NCBI RefSeq assembly: GCF_002797935.1
Contig: NZ_PGER01000001.1
Span: 434,001-498,000 of the forward strand
Reading direction: 5' to 3'
DNA from: Flavobacterium sp. 1
GTDB taxonomy: Bacteria; Bacteroidota; Bacteroidia; Flavobacteriales; Flavobacteriaceae
Length of the DNA stretch: 64,000 nt
Shown in pieces: positions 27,721-36,400 of the stretch (position 1 is its first letter; each line of letters opens with the position of its first letter). Made by a program: the position numbers and the translations under genes. The notes below the pieces were generated by a model. That model made no database searches, had not been told where the DNA came from, and saw nothing but the letters and a program-made list of their open reading frames with translations.

Positions 27721-27756
27721 TATTATAAATATGACCGATAGGTCATATTTATAATA
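27721..27756. promoter_or_regulatory. Perfect 16-bp-arm palindrome: second TetR operator
   Basis: Arms at 27721-27736 and 27741-27756 are perfectly complementary around GATA; the core ATGACC-GATA-GGTCAT has the same half-sites and 4-nt spacer as the operator at 27061-27076. It lies 59 nt before the SDR start. The full arm length could also fold as a transcript hairpin. Confidence 0.7.
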
Positions 27757-27814
27757 AAAAAGTCAAGATCAATAGTAATAAATAATAGTAATCATTTAAT
27801 AAACAATAGAAAAT

Positions 27815-28627
27815 ATGTCAAAAACAATTTTAATTTCAGGAGCATCAAAAGGATTCGGAAGAGTCTGGGCAGAAGCATTTTTAGCAAAAGGCTATCAGGT
27901 AGCTGCAACAGCAAGAAATATCGACACCTTAGCCGACTTAAAAGCACAATATGGAGATGCTATTTTACCGCTAAAATTAGATGTAAACAAACGTGAAGAA
28001 TCGTTTGAAGTAGTCAAAAAAGTGCAAGAGCACTTCGGGAAAATTGATATCCTGATTAATAATGCCGGTTATGCTTTAAACGGTGCTGTTGAAGAAGCCA
28101 GCGAAAGCGAAGCAAGAGCACAATTCGAAACCAATTTCTTCGGAACTTTATGGTTAACACAGGCTGTTCTGCCGATTATGAGAAAGCAGCAAAGCGGTCA
28201 CATCATTCAGGTTTCTTCTATTTTAGGTATTGTCACTTTACCAGTTTTAGGACTATACAATGCTTCTAAATTTGCCGTTGAAGGTCTGACCGAAACGTTG
28301 GCTTCAGAGGTAAAACAATTCGGAATCAATGTGACTTTATTAGAGCCAAACGGTTATGCTACAGATATCTGGGGTAATGGATTCAACAGCCAGAGCATCG
28401 ACGCTTATGATGGACTAAAAAAAGCAATTGTAGATGGACATGATCCTGATACTTTTGGAACAATAAGTGCTACAGTTCCAGCGGTCATTAAACTGGTTGA
28501 AGCTGCAAACCCTCCACTACGCCTATTTTTAGGAAAAGTTGCCTTGCCATTCGCTAAACATACCTACGAACAAAAAATTGCCACATGGGAAGAATGGGCT
28601 GACGTTTCTGTAGCCGCACACAGATAA
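27815..28627 (+). CDS. Short-chain dehydrogenase/reductase
   Basis: A 270-residue classical SDR. The cofactor motif is GASKGFGRVW (TGxxxGxG type), the structural motif is NNAGYAL, and the active site is S in VSSILG with Y148 and K152 in LYNASKFAVEG. The fold is cytosolic and NAD(P)-dependent. The substrate is unknown; this subgroup is often annotated only as SDR oxidoreductase. The gene follows the TetR gene by 100 nt with a TetR-type operator between them, so it is the probable target of that repressor. No partner enzyme follows. Confidence 0.9.
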   Translation: MSKTILISGASKGFGRVWAEAFLAKGYQVAATARNIDTLADLKAQYGDAILPLKLDVNKREESFEVVKKVQEHFGKIDILINNAGYALNGAVEEASESEARAQFETNFFGTLWLTQAVLPIMRKQQSGHIIQVSSILGIVTLPVLGLYNASKFAVEGLTETLASEVKQFGINVTLLEPNGYATDIWGNGFNSQSIDAYDGLKKAIVDGHDPDTFGTISATVPAVIKLVEAANPPLRLFLGKVALPFAKHTYEQKIATWEEWADVSVAAHR

Positions 28628-28782
28628 ATTATACCCTGATTTTTTTAAGTTCATTAAACGGGATTGTTTCTTATTAGAAATGGTCTCGTTTTTTTATGAG
28701 GAGATGTTTCCATTGAACTCTTCAGGGAGCGGGAAAATAGCGAGATGATTTTAGGAGCAGAAAATCTATTTTCATAAAGACT

Positions 28783-28858
28783 TTTAGTCCCGCTGTCCGT
28801 TGCAATCTTGTGAGCCGAACCCCGGCTCACAAGGATTTTCACTTCCATCGGGGCTAAA
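28783..28858. repeat. Dispersed Flavobacterium-type palindromic repeat, copy 1 (reverse)
   Basis: A perfect 11-bp stem (CTTGTGAGCCG at 28807-28817 with 28823-28833) sits inside an imperfect outer inverted repeat (TTTAGTCCCG at the left, GGGGCTAAA at the right). Read on the minus strand its start, TTTAGCCCCGATGGAAGTG, closely matches TAGCCCTGATAGAAGCGG at 32261. The remainder of 28628-28915 shows no gene. Confidence 0.55.
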
Positions 28859-28915
28859 CGAGAAATTTAGTTTTTCATAAAAATTTTAGTCGATTGTATT
28901 GTGACGTTCGCCTCT

Positions 28916-28948
28916 GCTAGCGCGAGCGTCCCGCTCGTGCCCGCAATC
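28916..28948 (+). repeat. REP sequence flanking the RAYT gene (left copy)
   Basis: A 33-bp GC-rich hairpin sequence containing GCGAGCGTCCCGCTCGTG. The copy at 29525-29557 is its perfect reverse complement, so the transposase gene is bracketed by an exact inverted repeat. Confidence 0.85.
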
Positions 28949-28952
28949 AAAA

Positions 28953-29501
28953 TTAATTTATATCTATTTCCAGAATTGTATGGTCATTATTGCCATAATT
29001 TCTAGCACTGCTATATTTCCATTCTATGGGATCTGTTACAAATCCTGCTTCAACTGGGTTATTATGAATGTAATTCAGTTTTTGTTCAAATACTTTCAAT
29101 GACCAAATTTCAATTGGATGATTGTTTTGTTGCCAAAACTGTCTAAAGGTTACATTGCTGTTTTTTTTGCCTGCTCTTTCAAACATCCACAACATCCATT
29201 CTTTTCTGCTTTCTTGTGGATTTTCTTCTATTAATTTTAATAGTTTTTTGGATGTAAAGCCTTTGAAATCTCTAATTAATCCTGATGGATCGCCTAATGC
29301 GGAACGGAAGATTAAATGGACATGACTATGCATAATACAATATCCATAAATTTCCATTCCTTTGTTTTTTCTGCAAAAATCTAGAGATTCTGTGATAGTC
29401 GAAAAATAAAGGTCTCTTGTAAAAACATCTATCCAATTCACTGTAGCAAAACTTATAAAATAAGCTCCCGATTTTTCTCCAAACTTGTACTTTTCGCTCA
29501 T
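28953..29501 (-). CDS. REP-associated tyrosine transposase (RAYT)
   Basis: A 182-residue single-strand transposase-like protein of the IS200/IS605 Y1 superfamily. The HUH metal motif is in MHSHVHLIFR, and the catalytic Tyr is in LNYIHNNPVEAGFV, the signature of the RAYT (TnpA-REP) group. Another conserved block is FRQFWQQNNHPIEI. RAYTs are usually single-copy domesticated enzymes that cut and move REP hairpins. Here the gene is flanked at 4 and 23 nt by the two halves of a perfect 33-bp inverted repeat, and four more REP sequences lie upstream of it. That is the arrangement expected for an enzyme with its cognate REP. It appears intact. Confidence 0.92.
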   Translation of the reverse strand: MSEKYKFGEKSGAYFISFATVNWIDVFTRDLYFSTITESLDFCRKNKGMEIYGYCIMHSHVHLIFRSALGDPSGLIRDFKGFTSKKLLKLIEENPQESRKEWMLWMFERAGKKNSNVTFRQFWQQNNHPIEIWSLKVFEQKLNYIHNNPVEAGFVTDPIEWKYSSARNYGNNDHTILEIDIN

Positions 29502-29524
29502 ATTATTAAAATAAGTTTTCCTCA

Positions 29525-29557
29525 GATTGCGGGCACGAGCGGGACGCTCGCGCTAGC
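29525..29557 (-). repeat. REP sequence flanking the RAYT gene (right copy)
   Basis: Perfect reverse complement of 28916-28948, located 23 nt upstream of the RAYT start codon. Confidence 0.85.
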
Positions 29558-29606
29558 GTAGTAGCATTGGTGTTGGACAATCTTATACGCTTTGTTTACT
29601 TCGATT

Positions 29607-29771
29607 GCTGGCGCGAGCGTCCCGCTCGTGCGCACAATCCAGCAACAGTATTCTAAAATATATTTTGTGGTAAGCTATCCTTCAATTGTTACTTAATCTC
29701 CCTGTTATCTTTTTGTATTGTTTAAAATGATGTTCCTACTTTGCGTTCACGAGCGGGACGCTCGCGCTAGC
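29607..29771. repeat. REP pair (BIME-like), unit 1
   Basis: A forward REP at 29607-29639 (GCGCGAGCGTCCCGCTCGTG core) faces an inverted REP at 29742-29771, separated by a spacer of about 100 nt. The end of the spacer (from TTCAATTGTTACTT to TTTGCGTTCACGAG) is repeated almost exactly in unit 2. Confidence 0.75.
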
Positions 29772-29817
29772 GGTTGGGTTTATAGTAGAATTTTTAGAAA
29801 GATCCTATGTTCGGCTA

Positions 29818-29951
29818 GCTGGCGCGAGCGTCCCGCTCGTGCGCACAATGTAAGTTACCCTTCAATTGTTACTTGATCTTACTATTATCTTTTTGTATTG
29901 TTTAAAATGATGTTCCTACTTTGCGTTCACGAGCGGGACGCTCGCGTTAGC
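29818..29951. repeat. REP pair (BIME-like), unit 2
   Basis: A forward REP at 29818-29849 and an inverted REP at 29922-29951. About 90 nt at the right end are near-identical to unit 1 (29681-29771), showing a recent tandem duplication. The right REP overlaps the 3' end of the gene at 29927-30601. Confidence 0.75.
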
Positions 29952-30601
29952 GGGGGCTTTTCTTTTCGGTTTTTATATATTAAAAAAACAATTCCACCAA
30001 AAATTATCAAATAAAAAATTACTTTGGCTGTTAGTTCACCCCACAGGAATGCTCTAGTGCTACTTTCGTAATTATTAAATTGATTTTTTATACTTAATCC
30101 TTTACGAAACTTAAATGATGAAATTATTTTCTCTTTCTGTATATTAAATTTTTCGGCATTATCGGCCGAATGGATAAATACAAGGACATATGTATAATTA
30201 TTTAAAAACAACAAATAATTATCCCACAATTTTTGCTCCCCGCTTATTGACGTTTCAGTACTAAAATTTAAAAATTTTAATCCTTGAATACTTATTATCT
30301 TTTTTCTCAATAGCTTTCCTTTGGAACTGTTTAAAATTCCTTCTTGTGCACCATCATAATATTTCATCAAATCTTCTACGCTTTCAATAGTAACTATAGT
30401 ATCTTTTTGTATATTTTTTGTTATTATAACAATACTATTGTCTAAGAAACCTTTGATGATTTTTTGTTGTAAGGTGTCAGATATTTCCAAATCTTGGGGC
30501 ATAGCAATAGAAAAATTTTCATCGATTTTATAAGCAGCTAAATTCTGTGCAAAATTGCTAGACATAAAAAGGAGAAAGAATGATAAAATTATTTGTCTCA
30601 T
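29927..30601 (-). CDS. Unknown secreted or envelope protein with a C-terminal membrane helix
   Basis: A 224-residue protein that I do not recognise. It has a signal peptide (MRQIILSFFLLFMSSNFAQ), an extracytoplasmic alpha/beta domain with several IIS/FRK strands (YVLVFIHSADNAEKFNIQKE), and a membrane helix at about 190-207 (VIFYLIIFGGIVFLIYKN) before a short basic tail. Its last seven residues, LTRASRS, and its stop codon are encoded by the REP at 29922-29951. The original C-terminus has therefore been replaced or extended by REP insertion. It lies 165 nt after the 4TM gene and could be part of that module or simply a neighbour. Confidence 0.65.
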   Translation of the reverse strand: MRQIILSFFLLFMSSNFAQNLAAYKIDENFSIAMPQDLEISDTLQQKIIKGFLDNSIVIITKNIQKDTIVTIESVEDLMKYYDGAQEGILNSSKGKLLRKKIISIQGLKFLNFSTETSISGEQKLWDNYLLFLNNYTYVLVFIHSADNAEKFNIQKEKIISSFKFRKGLSIKNQFNNYESSTRAFLWGELTAKVIFYLIIFGGIVFLIYKNRKEKPPLTRASRS

Positions 30602-30765
30602 ATCGGTATTGTTGTTTTTTCAGCATCACGCCTAACGTTCGGTTTATTTTAAAATAAATATTTGCAAGTATAATAAGTCGTGACATTTCTTATGGTTTGT
30701 CTGCTTTACTTTGAGGGCACAGAATGCAATTTTGCGCTATCGTTGCGTAGATCTGCGTGGTTGGG

Positions 30766-31275
30766 TTACATTTTATTATCTTCCTCTTTCTTTTTAGACA
30801 AATAAATAGAGCGATACATCGAAAACTTCAATGTATCCATAATACAAAACCATGTCGCTAACATTCCATATAAAAACAAGAATCCTAAAAAAGAAATAAA
30901 AATTTTATTTTGAAGCCATATACCTTCAGTAAAAGTTTCTAGCCAATAAGACGTGATGCTGTACAAAAAAATTGACAAAATCAAGCTAATAAAAAGAGAC
31001 AGCAGAGTTATTTTAAACGACCATAATAATTCTGTAAATGTGTTACTTTCTTCCAGAAATTCAATGAAATCGTTGTCTGAAGAAGACATGATAATTGCCA
31101 TTGCTGTGAAGAATAATGAGAAAATTATTGATAGAACAGTCATTGCAACATTATAAAAGGATAATGCGAACTTCATGTTTATATAATCTGGAAGCAAATA
31201 AAAGATTAAGAGATTCAACAAAAAAGAAGCTCCAAAATCCCAACATAATATTAATGATTTTATGCGTCGTTTCAT
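30766..31275 (-). CDS. Four-helix membrane protein, RexB-like in architecture
   Basis: A 169-residue protein with four membrane segments (about 8-30, 38-66, 88-108 and 126-150) and a charged C-terminus. Between helices 2 and 3 is a polar, acidic loop (SSSDNDFIEFLEESNTFTE). The start overlaps the stop of the upstream 276-residue gene by 4 nt, so the two are co-translated. Size, helix number and order after a soluble partner of about 280 residues resemble lambda RexB (144 residues, 4 TM), the effector that depolarises the membrane. Sequence identity is not evident by eye, so this is an analogy. Other possibilities are a toxin, a channel or an uncharacterised membrane sensor. Confidence 0.7.
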   Translation of the reverse strand: MKRRIKSLILCWDFGASFLLNLLIFYLLPDYINMKFALSFYNVAMTVLSIIFSLFFTAMAIIMSSSDNDFIEFLEESNTFTELLWSFKITLLSLFISLILSIFLYSITSYWLETFTEGIWLQNKIFISFLGFLFLYGMLATWFCIMDTLKFSMYRSIYLSKKKEEDNKM

Positions 31276-32102
31276 TCTTGATGATTTGTTCTTTGTTTAA
31301 TTTTTTCAAAAGTAAGATTAAGATACTGAATAATTTTATTCATTCCACTTTTTTCAACACTATCTGGTAAAATTTGAGTAATTTCTTGATTTCTCTTTGC
31401 TGTACTAATAGTTACAGGGTTACCTTTTTTATCAAAGCCATTTGCTTCAGCAAAGCCATAACCATCTTCTGACATTGCCATTTTTGCAATTGTTTGATCA
31501 TCCAGTGAAATCCCTTTTTCATCGGAAGATTCTTGGATTTCTTTATATTTAGTTATCCTATTTGCTTGCATTCTTTCATCCGTAGTTCTCCATAAATCAG
31601 CGTTATTAGGATTTGATGGGACTAATCTTATTGATACACGTTTGATATTCGTTAAATTACGAGCCTGCTCAATAAATGAATATTTCTCACTAATACTTGA
31701 AATTGAAAATTCAAAATTTTGTCCTTTATGATTATTATTAAAAAGATTTGTAAATATTCTACAAAACATAGTTTTTGAAATCACATTTTTAATCTCTTCA
31801 AATGCAATAACCATTTCATCTGTATTAATTAAAAAGAGTGATTTAGCTATTATATTATTAACTGTTCCACCTTTTTTTACTGTGTCAGTTGATTCATCCA
31901 AAACTTCACCTCTTCCATATGGGTCATATTTTATTAGGTATCCTTTTATATAAGATCCTTTTGTTTCTACTTCAACAATTTTGTATGAATAGTTGTTGAA
32001 TCCTTCAGAAGCAACACTTTTAATTCCGTCAATTATGAAAGGTTTTTTTGGTCGATTATCAGTAATATTTAGATGCAACCTATTGAAAAACATTTTAGAC
32101 AT
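31272..32102 (-). CDS. Soluble partner of the 4TM protein, RexA-like in size and layout; unknown function
   Basis: A 276-residue cytosolic protein with no signal peptide or membrane helix that I cannot assign to a family with certainty. Visible parts are an N-terminal beta-rich region (KIVEVETKGSYIKGYLIKYD), a central strand-helix (LFLINTDEMVIAFEEIKNVI), a second alpha/beta part with IKRVSIRLVPSNPNNADLW, and a C-terminal part with AMSEDGYGFAEANGFDKKGN and IIQYLNLTFEKIKQR. The last segment recalls RexA (DEAG...GH...YARMKSDILECFKRQ) in placement only. It is translationally coupled to a four-helix membrane protein within a repeat-bracketed island. A phage-defence sensor is a hypothesis, not a demonstrated role. 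Confidence 0.65.
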   Translation of the reverse strand: MSKMFFNRLHLNITDNRPKKPFIIDGIKSVASEGFNNYSYKIVEVETKGSYIKGYLIKYDPYGRGEVLDESTDTVKKGGTVNNIIAKSLFLINTDEMVIAFEEIKNVISKTMFCRIFTNLFNNNHKGQNFEFSISSISEKYSFIEQARNLTNIKRVSIRLVPSNPNNADLWRTTDERMQANRITKYKEIQESSDEKGISLDDQTIAKMAMSEDGYGFAEANGFDKKGNPVTISTAKRNQEITQILPDSVEKSGMNKIIQYLNLTFEKIKQRTNHQE

Positions 32103-32260
32103 TTTTTTCTATTTTAATTTAATCAAATATATTATATTTATTATAAAATTACGGAAAAGTTTACTTTATAAAATTAGATCCTGTATTTTCCAAAATATCA
32201 TTTTACCACAACAACAACCATGTACTTTTAGTTGTTTATCCCTTATGAATACTAAAGCCC

Positions 32261-32339
32261 TAGCCCTGATAGAAGCGGTATCCTTTTATTTTTTCCTTAA
32301 AAAATAAAAGATACAAGCGGATAGCAGGAATAAGCTCCT
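32261..32339. repeat. Dispersed Flavobacterium-type palindromic repeat, copy 2 (forward)
   Basis: TAGCCCTGATAGAAGCGG, then a hairpin (TATCCTTTTATTTTTT against AAAAAATAAAAGATA), then CGGATAGCAGGAATAAGCTC, an imperfect inverted outer arm. Related to 28783-28858 in the opposite orientation. The rest of 32103-32403 holds no gene. Confidence 0.6.
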
Positions 32340-32375
32340 AAAAAAAAATGCCGTAAAACCTAAGTCTTACAGCAC
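32340..32375 (-). terminator. Rho-independent terminator of the RND efflux operon
   Basis: On the minus strand TGCTGTAAGAC pairs with GTTTTACGGCA (with G-U pairs) and is followed by nine T. It lies about 30 nt after the adaptor stop codon. Confidence 0.8.
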
Positions 32376-32403
32376 TTTCCCCCAAATTAACCAAATTAAA
32401 AAA

Positions 32404-33492
32404 CTATTCCTTTATATCATCACCTTCCTTAATTTCTTCGCTGGCAATTTTTACCAGTTTATCATTTGAATTCAAATCACCAAATATTTCAATTTTATCA
32501 TCGATTTCTCTTCCTTTTTTGACATCGATTCGAGTGGCTTTTTGGTTAACCACTTTAATCACAAAAGTCCCTTCAGCAGCATTCACCAATGCCGATTTTG
32601 GAATTACAAATGTGCTGTCTTTTGCGTTAAGCGGTAACAGCACTTCGGCCACCATTCCAGGCAATAAGTTGCCACTGGTGTTGTGTACATCCATTTCTAC
32701 ACGCTCCGAACGCAGTTTCAAATCCAAAGCGCCAGACATTCTCTGAATCTTGGCTTTGAAAGTATCAGGCAGTGATTTTACATTAAAACTCATTTCGTCG
32801 CCATTGTGTAAATAGCCCGTGTACAGCTCCGGAATAGAAACCGCCAAACGCAGTTTATCCTGCTGCTGAATCGTCAGTATAGGCAGATCGGAACCTTTTC
32901 CGGAAGGACCAACATACGTTCCTAAATTCACATTTCGAGCCGCTACAACGCCGTCAAAAGGAGCGCGGATTTCCAGATAACCTCTCATAATCGAAACTTC
33001 TTTATGCGCCGCAATCGCCGCCTGATATTGTGCATAATCAGAATTCTTTTTACCGCTTGCCATTTCCAGATCGTTTTTAGAAATTGTTCCTTCAACTTTG
33101 CTTGTTTCATACAAACGGTTGTAGGTACTTTTGCTGGTGGTATAAATGGCTTCCATCGATTTTAATCTCGATTCGGCAGCAGCTAACTGCGAACTGATTT
33201 CGGGAGCTTCCAAAACAATCAAAAGCTGTCCTTTTTTGACTTCTGTTCCAATATCCACTTTTAAAATTTTGACAAAACTGCTCACTTTTGCATACAAATC
33301 CACTTGCTGAAAACCAGTTAATTCGGCGGGTAAGCGCAATTCGGTGGTTAGTTTTTCTTTTTGCAAAAGAAAAGTTTCTGTTTTAGGTTCGATTTCAGTA
33401 ACAGCAGTTTCTTCTTTTTTAGAATTACAGCTGTTTAGGAAAAATAGTGCTGCAAAAAACAGCGCGGTCGGTTGTATAATTTTATTTTGCAT
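32404..33492 (-). CDS. RND efflux periplasmic adaptor (membrane fusion lipoprotein)
   Basis: A 362-residue adaptor with a lipobox (FLNSCNSKKEE), placing it as an inner-membrane-anchored periplasmic lipoprotein. The lipoyl-like halves are KVDIGTEVKKGQLLIVLEAP and LEIRAPFDGVVAARNVNLG, flanking a helical hairpin (about 95-155). Beta-barrel and membrane-proximal domains follow (KSLPDTFKAKIQRMSGALDL; VPKSALV-type IPKSALVNAAEGTFVIKV). It links the permease to TolC. The start overlaps the end of the permease gene by 11 nt, so it is the last gene of the operon. Confidence 0.93.
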   Translation of the reverse strand: MQNKIIQPTALFFAALFFLNSCNSKKEETAVTEIEPKTETFLLQKEKLTTELRLPAELTGFQQVDLYAKVSSFVKILKVDIGTEVKKGQLLIVLEAPEISSQLAAAESRLKSMEAIYTTSKSTYNRLYETSKVEGTISKNDLEMASGKKNSDYAQYQAAIAAHKEVSIMRGYLEIRAPFDGVVAARNVNLGTYVGPSGKGSDLPILTIQQQDKLRLAVSIPELYTGYLHNGDEMSFNVKSLPDTFKAKIQRMSGALDLKLRSERVEMDVHNTSGNLLPGMVAEVLLPLNAKDSTFVIPKSALVNAAEGTFVIKVVNQKATRIDVKKGREIDDKIEIFGDLNSNDKLVKIASEEIKEGDDIKE

Positions 33493-36400
33493 TTTTCGGA
33501 TTTATTGATGAGATATAATGGATACTTTCTTCGTCTTCCGGATCTAAAGAAACGGATTGTGTTGTGGTATGTTCCTGCGCCCAGGCAAAAATCAAAGGCA
33601 ATATGAGCAGCACTGCAAAGGTCGAAAATAATAACCCGCCGATAACGGCTCTTCCCAATGGTGAAACCTGATCACCGCCTTCGCCGTGACCAATTGCCAT
33701 AGGCAGCATTCCCGCAATCATCGCTACCGAAGTCATGATAATCGGACGAAGACGCAGCGCCGCAGCTTCACGAGCCGATTCTAAGGCGTTGCCATTTATT
33801 TTTCGCAATTGCTCGGCATTGGTAACCAATAAAACAGCATTTGCAATCGAAACTCCAACCGACATGATGATTCCCATATAGGATTGTAAATTCAGCGTTG
33901 AGCCTGTAATAGTAAGCATTAGCAATGAACCTAAAACTACCGCTGGAACTGTCGTTAAAATCACTAACGAAACCTTGAATGACTGAAAATTAGCGGCCAG
34001 CATTAAGAAGATTACGAAGATGGCAACTAATAATCCAACTTGTAAACTGCTTAATGTTTCTTCCAATACTTTACTCATACCAATTGGCGAAATAAATAAC
34101 CCCCGAGGTAATTCGCCCAATGAGTTTATTGTTGCAGCTACATCTTTTGTCGCCGTCCCCAAGTCGGTTTGGTGGATGTTTGCTGTAACAGTAATGTATG
34201 GCATGGCCCCTAAATTGTCGTTTTCACCGCTTACAAATCCCGGCGTAATTTTTGCCACGTCGCTCAAAACAGGACGAAGAGAGTTTTTCAATACCGGAAT
34301 TTCCCCGATATCGGTTTTGCTTTTCATTTGATTCAGCGGTACCTGAACCTGAACGTTTACTGATAAACCTGATTTTTCATCAATCCAAGTGTTTTTCTCC
34401 GTATATCTCGATGATGAGGTGGAAGCGATCAGTGAACGCGAAATATCATTCATATCAACTCCCAATTCAGTGGCACGAGTTCGGTCAATGTCAATATTCA
34501 TCGCTGGATAATGAATTGGCTGTCCAATCTGAACATCTCTGAAATAAGAGAATTTTTGAAGTTTCTCGACAATTTGATTCGCATAAGTTTCATTTCGCTT
34601 CTTGTCTTTTCCTGCAATTCGAATTTCAATTGGAGTAGGAGAGCCTTGGCTCAACACTTTATCGGTTAATTCAATTGGTTCAAACGAAATTTTCACATCC
34701 GGCAGAATTTTTTTGATTCGAGCTCGAAGATCATCTTTAAATTCGTCCATATCAGCTTCATAATCTTTCAGACTTACTTGAAAAACGGCTTCATGAGAAC
34801 CCGCCATGAACAAATAAATAGGGTTTATGGAGAACAATGACGGATGCGAACCTACATATATCGAAGAAATTCCGATGTGTTCATTACCGACCATTTTCTT
34901 CAATTCTTTCAGAACCAATATTGCTTTTTCCTCGGTGCGTTCGATACGGGTTCCATCGGGAGCGCGCATTCTCAATTGAAACTGGCTTGAATTTACTTTA
35001 GGAAAAACATCTTTCCCAATAAACGAAATAAACACAACCGCAAGAGCAGTTATTGCGATTAAATAGGTTAAAGCAGCGGCTTTTTTGAACGGAAATAATC
35101 GATCCAATGTTCTCATAAATCGGATTCTAAAACGCTCAAAAGCAACAATTTTTCCGTTATTATTAGTATCGTCTTTTTCGATATACGCTTTTTTCTGCGT
35201 AATCAATTCTTTCTCCGATTCTGGAGTTAATCCGCAGGCGTTAAATTCGGCTTCATCATCCGTGATATTTGGCTCGTGTTCGTGTTTTGGATGGTCTTTC
35301 ATCAGCCAGTTTGCCATTACAGGAACAAATGTCTGCGAAAGCAAAAAGGATATTACCATCGAAAATCCAATGGCTAATGCCAAAGGTAAAAACAAAGCAC
35401 CCGGAATTCCAACCATCGTAAAAGCGGGTGCAAATACGGCAAGAATACAAAGCAGAATCAATAATTTTGGCAGTGCAATTTCCTGACAGGCATCCCAAAT
35501 GGCGAGTGCCTTGGGTTTTCCCATATCGAGATGCTGGTGGATATTTTCGATCGTTACGGTACTTTCATCCACCAAAATTCCAATTGCCAAAGCCAGTCCG
35601 CTCAATGACATTAAGTTGATCGTCTGCCCGAATAATTTCAAAAACAAAACTCCTGAAATAATCGAAATTGGAATCGTCAAAATTACAATCAAAGCTGCGC
35701 GTCTGTCTCCAAGGAAAAGTAAAACCATCAAACCAGTCAAAACCGCTCCGATAATTCCTTCGGTTATTAAACTTTTAACCGAGTTGATTACATAAACCGA
35801 TTGGTCAAATTCATAAGATAATTTTACATCTTCGGGAAGCGTGCTCTGAATTTTAGGCAGTTCGGCTTTTAATTTCTGAACCACATCCCAGGTCGAAGCG
35901 TCTCCTGCTTTTGCAATACTGATATAAACCGAACGTTTTCCGTTTACCAAAGCGTATCCGTTGGTAATATCGGCACCGTCTTTTACAGTGGCAACATCGC
36001 CTAATTTTAAGTTCTGAACACCCCCTTTAAACAACGGAATCTGCTCAAAATCCTTAATTTCTTTGATCGTATTATTGGTAGGAGTGAGGTAGTTTGTATT
36101 TCCAATCCTAACATTCCCAGAAGGAGCCGTTTGGTTGTTCACGCGAATCGCTTCCACAACTTGATCGGGTGTCATATTGTGCGAACGCAGTAAATCAGGA
36201 TCTACGTTAACCTCTACCGTTCTTGGGCTTCCGCCAAAAGGTGCCGGCGATAATAAACCAGGAATCGAAGTAAACGATGCACGAACATAAACGTTGGCTA
36301 AATCCTGTAATTCATTATTGGAACGTATTTTACTGCTCAAAACCAATTGCCCGATTGGCAGTGAAGAAGCGTCAAAACGAATGATAAACGGCGGTTGTGT

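Noticed and set aside
28654..28848. 64-codon minus-strand ORF after the SDR gene
   Set aside because: It runs through the hairpin repeat at 28783-28858 and has no protein-like features.
28900..29960. CRISPR array
   Set aside because: The GC-rich repeats alternate in orientation and are unevenly spaced, as REP sequences are; spacers are not of uniform length and no cas gene is present.
31272..32102. Assignment of the 276-residue protein to DUF4747
   Set aside because: Length fits, but the N-terminal motifs I associate with that family are not seen.
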